Positions 1 to 9,866 of a stretch of DNA of 64,000 nucleotides are shown piece by piece. Under the pieces are notes generated by a model. The model ran no database searches, was not told where the DNA came from, and saw only the letters and a program-made list of their open reading frames with translations. Made by a program: the position numbers and the translations under genes. The stretch's first letter is position 1; each line of letters starts with the position of its first letter. The stretch is taken from positions 248,001 to 312,000 of the forward strand of contig JAGYJX010000006.1 in assembly GCA_018401495.1 (NCBI GenBank), written 5' to 3'. The DNA is from Rhodospirillaceae bacterium. Its GTDB lineage: Bacteria; Pseudomonadota; Alphaproteobacteria; Thalassobaculales; Thalassobaculaceae.

Positions 1-1299
1 ACGCTCGACGGCTTCGTCGCCCGCTGGCTGCCGGTCCAGGCGTTGGCGACGGCCATCCCGGTGGCCTTGCTGGTCCCGGCCTTCATGGTCGACGCCGGCA
101 CCGGCTGGATCCTGCTCGCGGCCGGCGCCCTCGTGCCGTTGGCGATGGCGGCGGTGGGCTGGCGCACCGGCATGGCGGCGCGCCGCCAGATGACGGCCAT
201 GCAGCGCATGAGCGGGGTGTTCCTCGACCGCCTCCAGGGACTGACGACCCTGAAGCTGTTCGGCGCCGCCGAGCGCGAGCTCGCCGCCATCCGCGACGTC
301 GCCGACGGCTTCCGCGCCTCGACCATGGCGGTGCTGCGGCTGGCGTTCCTGTCGTCGACGGTGCTGGAGGTGCTGGCCATCGGCTCGCTCGCCCTGGTGG
401 CCGGACGGCTCGCTTCGGCGCTGATCACGGGCGGCGCACCGGGCCTGGAGGCGGCGCTGTTCCTGCTGATCCTGGTGCCGGAGGTGTTCCTGCCGCTGCG
501 CCGGCTCGGCGTGCACTATCATGATCGCTCGGCGGCCGCCGGCGCGGCCGAGGGCATGCTGGAGATCCTCGATGCGGCCGCGCGGCAGCCGGCCACGACC
601 GCGCGCCACCGGCTCGAGCGTGCGCCGGAGGTGGTGTTCGATGCGGTGTCGCTGGCCTACCCGGGCGGGCGTCGAGCCGCGCTCGACGGCGCCAGTTTCC
701 GGATCGCGCCCGGCGAGACGGTCGCCCTCGTGGGGGAGAGCGGGTCAGGCAAGTCATCCGCGATTGCCCTGCTGATGGGGTACGAGCGGCCGACCGCCGG
801 CACGGTGCGGCTCGACGGCGCGGCGGTCGAGGGGGCGGTGGCGCGCGCCTCGATCGCCTGGGCCGGGCAGACCCCCCGCATCGTCGCCGGCTCGCTGGCC
901 GACAACCTCCGCCTCGGCCGGCCGGACGCCCCGGACGAGGCGTTGCGGGCGGCCGCCGACGCCTGCCGGGTCCTGGAGTTCGCCGAGCGCTGGCCGGAGG
1001 GGCTGGCGACGATCGTCGGCGAGGGTGGGCGCGGACTGTCGGGCGGCGAGGCGCGGCGCGTGGCGCTGGCGCGGGCCTTCCTGCGCGACGCGCCGCTGGT
1101 GCTGCTCGACGAGCCGACGGCCAATCTCGACCGCGACAGCGAGGCGGCGGTGCTGGACGCCATCGACCGGTTGCGGGTCGGGCGCACCGTGCTGATCGCC
1201 ACCCATTCGCCCGAGGTGGTGCGGCGGGCCGACCGCGTGATCCGGATCGAGGCCGGACGGGTGACGGTCGCCGCGCGGGAGACGGTCGCCGGTGACTGA
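1..1299 (+). CDS. cydD: Thiol reductant ABC exporter subunit CydD (5' truncated)
   Basis: The reading frame is open from base 1, so the gene begins before the window; about 432 codons are present. The first half is a hydrophobic membrane domain of the ABC-exporter type. The second half is a complete nucleotide-binding domain with Walker A GESGSGKSS, signature LSGGEARRVALAR and Walker B LVLLDEPTANLD. CydD pairs with CydC to export cysteine and glutathione to the periplasm, which is needed to assemble cytochrome bd. The stop overlaps the GTG start of cydC by 8 bases, implying translational coupling. Assignment to CydD rather than a generic exporter rests on the partner and order. Confidence 0.9.
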   Translation, partial: TLDGFVARWLPVQALATAIPVALLVPAFMVDAGTGWILLAAGALVPLAMAAVGWRTGMAARRQMTAMQRMSGVFLDRLQGLTTLKLFGAAERELAAIRDVADGFRASTMAVLRLAFLSSTVLEVLAIGSLALVAGRLASALITGGAPGLEAALFLLILVPEVFLPLRRLGVHYHDRSAAAGAAEGMLEILDAAARQPATTARHRLERAPEVVFDAVSLAYPGGRRAALDGASFRIAPGETVALVGESGSGKSSAIALLMGYERPTAGTVRLDGAAVEGAVARASIAWAGQTPRIVAGSLADNLRLGRPDAPDEALRAAADACRVLEFAERWPEGLATIVGEGGRGLSGGEARRVALARAFLRDAPLVLLDEPTANLDRDSEAAVLDAIDRLRVGRTVLIATHSPEVVRRADRVIRIEAGRVTVAARETVAGD

Positions 1300-2941
1300 C
1301 CTGCTTGCCCTGCTGGCGCTGGCCCGGAAACGCGCCGGCTGGATGGCGATCGGCGCGATCTGCTCGCTGGTGGCGACGGCCGCCGGCATCGCGGTGCTGG
1401 GCATCGCCGGCTCGCTGATCGCGGCGGCGGCGACCGGCGGGGTCCTGGCCGGCCTGCTGTGGCTGCGGGCCTTTGCCGTCGCGCGCATCGGCGCGCGCTA
1501 CCTCGAGCGCCTGACCACCCACGAGGCCACGTTCCGGGTGCTGGCGGACCTCCGGCTCTGGGTCTTCGAACGGGCGATCCCGCTGGCGCCCGCCCGCCTC
1601 GGCGGCTGGCGCGGCGGCGATCTGATGGCCCGCCTCGTCTCCGACATCGACGCGCTCGACGGGCTCTACATCCGGCTGGTGACGCCGACGGTGGTGGCGG
1701 TCCTGACCGCGGTCGGCCTGACGTTCCTGTTGGGCGCTTATTCGCCGGCGCTGGCGGCGGTGGTGATCGCGCTGATGGCGCTGGCCGGGATCGGCGTGCC
1801 GGCGCTGGCGGAACGCGCCGGCCGCCGGGTCGGTGCCGAGCAGGTGGCGGCCGGGGCGCGGCTGCGCGTGGGGGTGGTCGACCTGATGCAGGGGATGGCC
1901 GACCTCGCCGCCAACGAGGCGCTCGGCCGTCAGGCGGCGACCATTGCCGCCGCCGAGGCCGACTACGAGGCGGCCCAGTTCCGGCAGACGGTGATCGCGT
2001 CGCTGTCGGCGGCGGCGACCGTCGTGGTCGCGCAACTGTCGCTGGTCGCCCTGGTCCTGGGGTGGGCGGCGCTCGGTCCGGCGATCGCCGGCGGCGGCCC
2101 GGCGGTCGCTGTGGCGGCCCTGGTCACGCTGGCGGCGTTCGAGGCGGTGGCGCCGCTGCCGCTCGCCTGGCAGATGCTCGGGCGCACCGCGGCGGCGGCG
2201 CGGCGGATCCGCGAACTGGCCGAGGCCACACCCGCCGTAAGCGACCCGCCGGCCGAACGTCGCCGACCGGTGCCGCCATCGACCGCGCTGGCGTTGGAGG
2301 GAGTGCGGTTCAGCTACCCGGGCAGCCCGGTCGCCGCCCTGGAGCGGATCGACCTGGCGGTCGCCGAGGGCGGTCGCCTCGGCATCGCCGGCCCCAGCGG
2401 TGCCGGCAAGTCGACCCTGCTGGCCATGCTGCTCCGGTTCCACGATCCGGACAGCGGACGGGTCACGCTGGGCGGCGTCGACCTGCGCGATCTGGCGCTT
2501 GCCGACGTGCACGCCCGCATCGGCGTGCTGTCGCAGTCGACCGCGATCCTGGCCGGCAGCCTTCGGGAGAACCTGGCGATCGCCGCACCCGACGCCGACG
2601 ACGCCGCGCTGGCCGGGGTCCTGGAGCGGGCCGGGCTGGGGCCGTTCCTGGCAGCCTTGCCGGACGGTCTCGACACCTGGCTCGGCGAGGCCGGGGTGAC
2701 GGTGTCGGGCGGCGAGGCGCGCCGGATCGCGCTCGCCCGGGTGCTGCTGAAGGACGCCCCGATCCTGCTGCTGGACGAGCCGACCGAAGGCCTGGACGCC
2801 GACACCGAGCGCTCGGTCCTGGCGGCGCTGCGGCCGGCGCTGGCCGGCCGCACCGTGATCGCCATCAGCCACCGCCCGGCGGCACTCGACGCCATGGACC
2901 GGGTGGTGCGGATCGAGGGCGGGCGGATCGTCGAGGCTTGA
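1292..2941 (+). CDS. cydC: Thiol reductant ABC exporter subunit CydC
   Basis: A 549-residue ABC exporter half-transporter starting at GTG, with GGAG about 10 bases upstream inside the end of cydD. An N-terminal membrane domain with several hydrophobic segments (about residues 10-290) is followed by an ATPase domain with Walker A GPSGAGKST, signature VSGGEARRIALAR and Walker B ILLLDEPTEGLD. It forms the CydDC heterodimer that moves reduced thiols to the periplasm. The frame is intact. It ends only three bases before the stop of the opposite-strand M24 peptidase, leaving no room for a separate terminator. No cydAB genes are in view. Confidence 0.92.
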   Translation: MTDLLALLALARKRAGWMAIGAICSLVATAAGIAVLGIAGSLIAAAATGGVLAGLLWLRAFAVARIGARYLERLTTHEATFRVLADLRLWVFERAIPLAPARLGGWRGGDLMARLVSDIDALDGLYIRLVTPTVVAVLTAVGLTFLLGAYSPALAAVVIALMALAGIGVPALAERAGRRVGAEQVAAGARLRVGVVDLMQGMADLAANEALGRQAATIAAAEADYEAAQFRQTVIASLSAAATVVVAQLSLVALVLGWAALGPAIAGGGPAVAVAALVTLAAFEAVAPLPLAWQMLGRTAAAARRIRELAEATPAVSDPPAERRRPVPPSTALALEGVRFSYPGSPVAALERIDLAVAEGGRLGIAGPSGAGKSTLLAMLLRFHDPDSGRVTLGGVDLRDLALADVHARIGVLSQSTAILAGSLRENLAIAAPDADDAALAGVLERAGLGPFLAALPDGLDTWLGEAGVTVSGGEARRIALARVLLKDAPILLLDEPTEGLDADTERSVLAALRPALAGRTVIAISHRPAALDAMDRVVRIEGGRIVEA

Positions 2942-2944
2942 TCG

Positions 2945-4163
2945 CTACTTCTCGTAGCCGAACGGGTCGTCGACGCTGTGCGCCGGCTCGGTGAACCAGC
3001 GAGGGCCTTCCTCGGTCATCCGGATGTGGTCCTCGAGGCGGACGCCGAACTCGCCGTAGACGCAGATCATCGGCTCGTTCGAGAAGGTCATTCCCGGCAC
3101 CAGCACGGTGCGGTCGCCCTTCACGATGTACGGCCACTCGTGCACGTCGAGCCCGATGCCGTGGCCGGCGCGGTGCGGCAGGCCCGGGGTGGCGTAGCCG
3201 GGGCCGAAGCCGGCCGCTTCGATGACCCGCCTCGCGGCGGCGTCGAGGTCCTCGCAATGCGCGCCGAGGCCGGCGGCCTCGAAGACCGCCGCCTGGGCGG
3301 CCTTCTCCAGGTTCCAGATCTGGCGCTGGCGCGGGCTCGGTTCGCCGAACACGTAGGACCGCGTGATGTCGGAGAGGTACCCGCCGACCGGCGCGCCGAC
3401 GTCGACCAGCACCATGTCGCCGTCCTTCAGGGTCTGCGGGTACGGCACGCCGTGCGGGTAGGCGGTGGCCTCGCCGAACAGCACGATGGCGAAGGGCGGC
3501 GGCCCCTCGGCGCCGAGCCGCTTGTGCGCCTCGCCGAGGAACGCCTGCACCTCGGTGGTGGTCATGCCCTCGTGCAGGACGCGCGCGGCTGCCCTGTGCG
3601 ACCTCCATCGTGATGTTCTTGGCGGTCTGCATCAGCGCGATCTCGGCATCCGACTTGATCGCCCGGCAGGCGGCGGTGATCGCGCCGGCGTTGATGAAGT
3701 CGTAGGCGTTGCCGGCGCGCCGCAGGCCGTCGAAGCTGAAGAAGGGGGTGGCCTCGTCGACGCCGACGGTGCCGGCGGCGATGCCCTTGCCGCGCAGCGT
3801 CTCGGTCACCAGCGCGGTCGGGTCCTCATGCTCCTCCCACACCGCGACGTCGTCGCCGATGGTCAGCATGGTGCGGAGCTTCTCCTCCTCGAACGCCGGG
3901 CAGACATAGGTCAGGTCGCCGCGCGCCGGCAGCACCGCGCCGTGCAGGCGCTCGCTGCGCCCGAGCTTCAGGCCGGTGAAGTAGGTGAGGCTGGTCGAGA
4001 CGTCGAGCCACAGGGCGTCGACCCCGGCCTCGCGCATCAGGGCCTGGGCGCGCTCGATCCGGCCCAGCCGCTCGGCGTCGCCGATCGGCGGGACATCGCC
4101 GCGCATCGAGGTCATGGCGGCCAGTTCCGCCTCGACGGTCGAACCGCCGACACCGATCGTCAT
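2945..4163 (-). CDS. M24 family metallopeptidase (Xaa-Pro dipeptidase-like), frameshifted
   Basis: A creatinase/prolidase-like N-terminal domain is followed by a pita-bread M24 peptidase domain. All five expected metal ligands can be seen: the Asp pair in VLVDVGAPVGGYLSDITRS, the His in HRAGHGIGLDVHEW, and the two Glu in TFSNEPMI and GVRLEDHI. The ATG is preceded by GGGAGA. The frame breaks near 3592-3594, where one extra base in a CCC run separates the N-terminal from the catalytic part; removing it restores a continuous protein of about 405 residues. Likely a cytoplasmic proline-specific dipeptidase; the exact substrate cannot be read from sequence. Convergent with cydC. Confidence 0.85.
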
Positions 4164-4192
4164 CAGAGTGATCTCCCGAAAAATGTAAGTCG

Positions 4193-5714
4193 TCAGTGGC
4201 CACGGTAGCCGGTCAGCCGCCAGATCGTCAGCCGCCTGGTTCGACCGAAACTCGTGACCGAGAGGGCGGCGATCGAGTCGGCGTCCGCGAACTTCTCCAG
4301 GATCGGCAACGGATCCGGCCAGTCGGTGATCAGCAGGACCGGATCGCCCTGGCTGCCGTCATAGGCGTCGGCCAGCTCGTAGTGGTTCTCCGGCGCGTTG
4401 TTCCAGTCCCACATCCAGGTCGCCATCCGGGCGTCGCCGGGCGCGGGCTGGCCCTCGGCGATCCGGTCGCGCAGGTAGTACAGCAGCGCCGCCATCGTCA
4501 TCCGGTCGCTCATCAGCACCGGCGTCGTGAGATGCCGGTCGAGGATCGGCCGGATCTGCTGGGCCATGGTCTGCCAGCCGGCCAGCCGGCCGAGGCCCTT
4601 CGACACCAGGGGCGGGGTGATCGCCGGCCAGGCCGCGACCACGAACAGGAACACGAGGCCGGCGGCCAGGTGCGGCCCGACGGTCCACAGCCGCCAGCCC
4701 CGCGCCCGACCCGGCTCGGTCAGCCACAGCGCCACCAGGACCGCCGCCGTCGGGTAGGCGGTGACGGCCCAGTTGGCGTTGGCGCGCGACAGGAAGGCCT
4801 GGACCGTCACCGCCAGCAGCGGCGGCAGGGCGAACGCCAGCAGGAAGCGTTCGGCTGGGCTGGCCCGGCCGCGGACCCAGGCCACGGCGCGCCACGCCAG
4901 GACCAGGAAGGGCAGCGGCCCGAACACGCCGGCCTGCTGGCCGATGAACTCGACGGCGTGGTCGAGGTTGAACAGCTCGCCGCGCAGATTGGCGTTGTCG
5001 CCGAGATGGCCGACCGTGGCGAACTGGTTGGCGGCGTTCCACGCCAGGTTCGGCGCCAGGATCGCCAGGGCCAGCGCGGCGATCAGCAAGCCGCGGCGGT
5101 CGCGCAGGATCCAGCGGTCGCCTGGCGCCAGGGCGAGATGCAGGGCGAGCCCGGCGAGCGCGTAGGCCATGGCGTATTTCGCGAGCAGCCCGAGGCCGAT
5201 GGCGACGCCGGCGGCGGCGGCCCAGGCCCAGGCGGCGCGCCCGCCGTCGCGGCGGTCGAGGGTCTGCCGCAGCGCCAGCACGGCCACGGCCCAGCAGGCC
5301 AGCAGCGGCACGTCGGTGGAGACGATCAGGCTGGAGAACGCCACCGACGGCAGGGTGATCCAGAGCACCGCCGCCCACATGCCGGTCCGGGCGTCGCGCA
5401 GCGTCGCCCCGAGCCCGTACAGCGCCATCGCGGTGGCGGCGTGCAGCAGCGGCGACGACAGCCGGGCGCAGGCCTCGCCGTCGCCGCAGACCGCGGTGGT
5501 GGCGGCGATCGTCCAGGCGATCAGGGGCGGCTTGGTGAAGTAGCCGAAGTCGAGCTTCTGCGCCCAGCTCCAGTACTGCGCCTCGTCGCCGTGCAGCTCG
5601 AGCCCGGTCGCGGCGCAGGCCGGCGACCCGCAGCAGGGTGATCGCGATCACCCAGGCAAGCGCCAGGCGCAGCGGCGATATCGAAGCGAGGACAGGGTGG
5701 GTCGAGGACGGCAT
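4193..5714 (-). CDS. ArnT/PMT-like glycosyltransferase family 39 membrane protein, frameshifted
   Basis: A polytopic membrane protein of about 506 residues, rich in Leu/Ala membrane segments. After the first segment comes the GT39/GT83 hallmark HGDEAQYWSWAQ followed by FGYFTKPPLIAW, which contains the acidic catalytic site of lipid-linked sugar transferases. It probably moves a sugar from a polyprenyl-phosphate donor to lipid or protein on the periplasmic side; acceptor unknown. The frame changes near 5620, where one extra base separates the first membrane segment from the catalytic loop. The start used is the ATG at 5714; a TTG 27 bases upstream is possible and neither has a strong ribosome-binding site. 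Confidence 0.75.
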
Positions 5715-5763
5715 GAGGGTTTGTAGCCACGCGCGGCGCAAGACGCTACCTCCGCCGGCTCCC

Positions 5764-7494
5764 TCAGTTCTTGGCTGTTTCCGGGTTGGCCCCGGCCCCG
5801 GGCTCGGGTTGCCGCTCTTCCGCGAGACGGAGGTCTTCGTCGAAGTCCCGGATCGACTTGATTGCCGAGACCGCCGCGTCTTCGAACGGGTAGAGGATCA
5901 GGTCGACGGCGGCCTTGTCCAGGTGCTGGATCTCGTCGTCGTCGCGAACGGTCAGGGCGATCCGCCCGCCGAACCGATGGGTTCGTATCGCCGTCAGCAG
6001 GCCGCTGCGGGCATCGGTCTCAGTGAGCAGCACCGCGCCATGGGAAATGGCGAGCACGATCCAGCGGGTCCGAGTCAACGGCAACTCCGTCCAGAACTCC
6101 TGTTCAGTGACGTCGCCGTAGCGCACATCGTATCCCAGAGCCGACCAGCGTCGGGCCACCCGGGGATCGAAATCGACCCCCAGCACCCGGAAGCCCGCGT
6201 CGTTGAACCGCCTGAGCATGTGGCCGCCGAGCCTACCGAGGCCGAACAGGATGACGTCCACCGGCGGACCGCTGCCGTCGTCTGGCGACCCGGCTTCGCG
6301 ACGGGCGCTGAACTCGACGTACCGCAGCAACGGTCTCAACCACTGATACAACCTGTCGGAGTAGGTGATCATGTAGACCGACAGCGCGATGGTCACGAGT
6401 CCGACCATGGTCACCAGCCCGACCGCCGATTGGTCGACGTGCCCGAGGCTCAACCCCATGGCCATGAAGATCAGCGAGAACTCGGAGATCTGCGCGACCG
6501 TCAGCCCGGCCAGGAAGCCCGTCCGGGCGCGGTAACCCATCGCGGCCATGATCAGCAGAACGATCAGCGGATTGCCGATCAGCACGAAGATCGAGAACGC
6601 AAAGGCGATGCCGAGGTCGCCGCCCAGCGTCGAGAGATCGAGCGAGGCGCCGAGCGAGAGAAAGAAGAACAGCAGAAGGAAGTCGCGCAACGCCGCGAGC
6701 CGCGCCGAGATCATGTCGCGGTATGGGGTGGATCCAAGGGAGACGCCGGCGGCGAGGCCGCCCAGTTCCTTTCCGAGCCCGACCATGTCGCCCACCGTCG
6801 CCGCCACGGCGGCCCAACTGACCGCAGCGATCACCAGCAACTCGGGCGTGCGGGCGAGACGACCCGACAGTGAATCCGCGACGTAGCGCACGAAAAGCAC
6901 CAGCAGGACCGTTGCGGCGACCAGCGAGAGCAGCACCAGCCCCACCCGTTCGAGGCCGCCCTCGCCATCATCGCCGGCGCCGATCCCGAGCGTCGACAGG
7001 ACCACCATGGCGACCACCACCACGATGTCCTGAACGATCAGAAAGCCGAGCGCGATGCGCCCGTGCAGGGTTTCCAACTCGCGCTTGTCGCCAAGCAGCT
7101 TCACCACGATGATGGTGGAGGAGAACGTGAGCGCCACCGCGACGTACAGGCTGGTGACGGCGTCGAGACCGAGCGCGAGACCGATCAGGAAGCCGAAGGC
7201 GGCGGTGAAGCCGACCTGGCCAAGGCCGGTGGCGACGGCCACCGGTCCGAGGGTGGTGATCAGCCGCCAATCGAGCTTGAGTCCGACAAGAAACAGCAGC
7301 AGCGCTATGCCGAGTTCGGCCAGGAAGTCGATCTTGGAGGCGGTATCCGCGCTGCTGGGGAAGTAGGCTGTAAGCAGAATGCCGGCCGCGATGAACGCCA
7401 CGATGACGGGTTGTCGCAAGGTGGCGCCGATGAGCCCGATGGCGGTGGCGCCGAGAAGCAGCCAGGCGATCTCGTGGAAGACAGTCTCCAGCAT
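5764..7494 (-). CDS. Kef/CPA2-type cation:proton antiporter with TrkA-N domain
   Basis: An intact 576-residue protein. Residues 1-400 form about twelve membrane helices typical of the Na+/H+ exchanger (CPA2) fold, with conserved FLVGLKLDW and GKELGGLAAGVSLGSTPYRD. Residues from about 430 form a Rossmann TrkA-N/RCK domain beginning VDVILFGLGRLGGHML, a nucleotide-binding glycine motif. The family exports K+ or Na+ in exchange for protons and is gated by NAD(H) or glutathione adducts. The start is the ATG at 7494, chosen because the membrane domain begins there; the open frame runs further upstream without coding character. Divergent from the beta-lactamase-like gene. Confidence 0.85.
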   Translation of the reverse strand: MLETVFHEIAWLLLGATAIGLIGATLRQPVIVAFIAAGILLTAYFPSSADTASKIDFLAELGIALLLFLVGLKLDWRLITTLGPVAVATGLGQVGFTAAFGFLIGLALGLDAVTSLYVAVALTFSSTIIVVKLLGDKRELETLHGRIALGFLIVQDIVVVVAMVVLSTLGIGAGDDGEGGLERVGLVLLSLVAATVLLVLFVRYVADSLSGRLARTPELLVIAAVSWAAVAATVGDMVGLGKELGGLAAGVSLGSTPYRDMISARLAALRDFLLLFFFLSLGASLDLSTLGGDLGIAFAFSIFVLIGNPLIVLLIMAAMGYRARTGFLAGLTVAQISEFSLIFMAMGLSLGHVDQSAVGLVTMVGLVTIALSVYMITYSDRLYQWLRPLLRYVEFSARREAGSPDDGSGPPVDVILFGLGRLGGHMLRRFNDAGFRVLGVDFDPRVARRWSALGYDVRYGDVTEQEFWTELPLTRTRWIVLAISHGAVLLTETDARSGLLTAIRTHRFGGRIALTVRDDDEIQHLDKAAVDLILYPFEDAAVSAIKSIRDFDEDLRLAEERQPEPGAGANPETAKN

Positions 7495-7638
7495 CCGTTC
7501 TCCCCGAATTCCGAAACCGAGCTGCCGCGGTCCAAGTCTATCATAGGCCCCGGCTGTCGCCGACGGTCGGCCGCGGCTTGACAGCGCACGCCGGCGCCGG
7601 AGGATCAGCCCGGTTTTCGCGAGCGGAAGGTATCGACC

Positions 7639-8826
7639 ATGCACGCCACGTCCCGTCGCCTCATCGCCCGCGCCCTGGTGGCGACGGTGGTTCTCGCCCT
7701 GTCGGCGGCGCCGTCGGTTCGGGCGGAGACGGAGCCGCTCGACGCCGTGCTGGAACCGGTGCGCGCCGAGCACGCGCTGCCGGCGCTGGCCGCAGCCGTC
7801 GTGAAGGCGGGCGTGATCGTCGCCGCCGGCGCCGTCGGCGAACGCGCCCTCGGCTCGGGAGTGCCGGTGACCCTGGACGACCGCTTCCACATCGGCTCCG
7901 ACACCAAGGCGATGACCGCGACCCTGGCCGCCATGCTGGTCGAGGAGGGGCGGCTGCGCTGGGACTCGACGGTCGGCGAGACCATCGGCGCGGCGTTTCC
8001 GGGGATGGCGCCGGAACTCGCGGCGGTAACCCTGGCCGAACTGCTGTCGCACTCCAGCGGCATCCCCGGTGACACCGTCGAGATGCTGAAGCTCTACTTC
8101 AACCTCGACGCGTTCGATCACGGGCCGTCGGCGCGCCGGCTCAGGGTGATCGACGCCTGGAAGACGAACGTGCCGGTCAAGCCGGAGGCGTCGCCCTTCC
8201 AGTACTCGAATTTCGGCTACCTGATCGCCGGGGTCATGATCGAGGCGGCCGCGGGGCGGCCGTGGGAGCGGTTGATCCGCGACCGGCTGTTCGACCCGCT
8301 CGGCCTCGCCACCGCCGGGCTCGGGGCGACCGTGACCCCGGGTCGGCTCGACGCCGCCGCCGGCCACGTCCGCGAGCAGGACGGCAGCGTCACGGTGCGG
8401 GTCTGGGGCATCGCCGCCGACATCCCGCCGATGCTGGGGCCGGCGGGTACCGCCCACATGTCGGTGCTCGACTTCGCGCGCTGGGCGGGCTGGAACGCCG
8501 GCCAGGGTCGGCGCGGCCCGGCGCTGTTGAAGCCGGAAACCCTGGCGACCCTGCACGCCGTGCAGGTCAAAACTCCGCCGCGACCGGATGCGCCGCCGGG
8601 AACGCCGGACTCCGGCGGCTACGGCCTCGGCTGGGGCGTGGTCGAGTTTCCGTGGAGCGACCGGCCGCTCCTGGCCCACAACGGCTCCAACGGCATGAAC
8701 CTGGCCAAGATCCTGGTCGACACCGACCGAGATCTCGGCGTGGTGATCCTGACCAACATCGGCGGCAAGGCGGCGGAAGAGGCGGCAAGCACCGTTCAGA
8801 GGGCGCTCTACGAGCGTTACCGCTAG
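7639..8826 (+). CDS. Serine beta-lactamase-family hydrolase, exported
   Basis: A 395-residue protein with a clear Sec signal peptide ending near ...PSVRAE. The class C beta-lactamase/DD-peptidase fold is shown by the SxxK motif in GSDTKAMTA, a Tyr-x-Asn motif in FQYSNFGYLI, and a C-terminal LAHNGSNGMN region that corresponds to the KTG strand. Members hydrolyse peptidoglycan peptides, esters or beta-lactams; substrate not predictable. ATG with GGAAGG ten bases upstream. Its TAG stop overlaps the opposite-strand stop of the Usp gene in a shared CTAG. Confidence 0.85.
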   Translation: MHATSRRLIARALVATVVLALSAAPSVRAETEPLDAVLEPVRAEHALPALAAAVVKAGVIVAAGAVGERALGSGVPVTLDDRFHIGSDTKAMTATLAAMLVEEGRLRWDSTVGETIGAAFPGMAPELAAVTLAELLSHSSGIPGDTVEMLKLYFNLDAFDHGPSARRLRVIDAWKTNVPVKPEASPFQYSNFGYLIAGVMIEAAAGRPWERLIRDRLFDPLGLATAGLGATVTPGRLDAAAGHVREQDGSVTVRVWGIAADIPPMLGPAGTAHMSVLDFARWAGWNAGQGRRGPALLKPETLATLHAVQVKTPPRPDAPPGTPDSGGYGLGWGVVEFPWSDRPLLAHNGSNGMNLAKILVDTDRDLGVVILTNIGGKAAEEAASTVQRALYERYR

Positions 8827-9701
8827 CTCTGGGGCCCTGGCGTTGCCGGTCCTGCCGGCACCGCCAGGACATCGCGATCGGCGCTGCGCAGCACTTCCTC
8901 CGCCACACTGCCGAGCAGGTACCTGGTCACCCCGCTCCGACCCCGGGTGCCGATCACCACGAGGTCGGCCGCGACCTCGCGCGCCGATGCCTGGATGACC
9001 TGCGCCACCGATCCTGGATTGTGCTTCAGGATACGGGCGACCGGATCGAGGCGCAGCGCTCCGAGAACAGCATCCATCTCCCGGCCGATACGCGCCTCCT
9101 CGCCGGCCAGATAGCCGTCGACCTGATCGGCGGACAGCGACGCCCGGGCCATCAGGCCGGTGCCCGGGGCGTCGTACACATGGATCACCGAGATGGCGGT
9201 GTCGCGATCCAGCCCGAGGGCGGTGACCGCCCGGATCGCGTCACCGGACCCGGCCGCCAGATCCATCGCGATCAGCGCGTGACGGTAGGCGCCGGCCGGC
9301 ACCCCGTTGGCCATCAACACCGGCCGCCGGCTCTCGCGGATCGTCCGCTCCGCGGTGGTGCCGATGAACACGTCCCTCAGCGCCTGTCGGCGGTGCGGGC
9401 CGATAACCAGAAGGTCGGCCTCGTGATCGTCAGCGGCCTGGGTCAGCGCCTCGAAGGGGTCGCCGAGAACCAGCAGCGGCGTGCAGTCCAGCCCGTCGAC
9501 CTCGAAGATCGAGCGCGCCTGTTCCTCCAGCAACGCCCAGGCCGCGGTGCGCTCGGCTTCCACGATCCCGCCCGGCTGGTCGTCGTCCACCGCGTGCACC
9601 AGCCACAGGGCGGCCCGGGCCTTCCTGGCAAGCAGCACCGCCCGGCGGATCGCCCGGTCGGACCGCACGGAGAAATCCGTGGCAACGAAGATCGTCTTCA
9701 T
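8823..9701 (-). CDS. Tandem universal stress protein (two UspA domains)
   Basis: A 292-residue protein with two UspA domains. The first begins MKTIFVATDFS, the second near residue 150. The second domain keeps the ATP-binding pattern G-x2-G-x9-G-S in GTRGRSGVTRYLLGSVAEE; the first has a related but degenerate GPHRRQALRDVFIGTTAE. Double-domain Usp proteins help cells survive starvation, oxidative or respiratory stress and often bind ATP. The ATG at 9701 fits the domain start. Its final codon shares CTAG with the convergent beta-lactamase-like gene. Confidence 0.87.
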   Translation of the reverse strand: MKTIFVATDFSVRSDRAIRRAVLLARKARAALWLVHAVDDDQPGGIVEAERTAAWALLEEQARSIFEVDGLDCTPLLVLGDPFEALTQAADDHEADLLVIGPHRRQALRDVFIGTTAERTIRESRRPVLMANGVPAGAYRHALIAMDLAAGSGDAIRAVTALGLDRDTAISVIHVYDAPGTGLMARASLSADQVDGYLAGEEARIGREMDAVLGALRLDPVARILKHNPGSVAQVIQASAREVAADLVVIGTRGRSGVTRYLLGSVAEEVLRSADRDVLAVPAGPATPGPQS

Positions 9702-9866
9702 GCGCCTGTCCTCCCGACGTGCGCCTGCGGAGCCGCCCGTGCTGGACGGTTGCCCGCATCTTGCCATTGCCGGCATACGCTGCCACCAGCGGAATGGTCT
9801 TGGCGGGCCCTGGTTGCCAACCCGGGCCCCCGTCGTATCTGCAGGTCGACGCCAGGGAGAGACGCG

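Noticed and set aside
425..2872. Long minus-strand frame of 815 codons opposite cydDC
   Set aside because: Arg/Pro/Gly-rich translation without family character, a normal shadow in 70% GC DNA over two well-defined genes.
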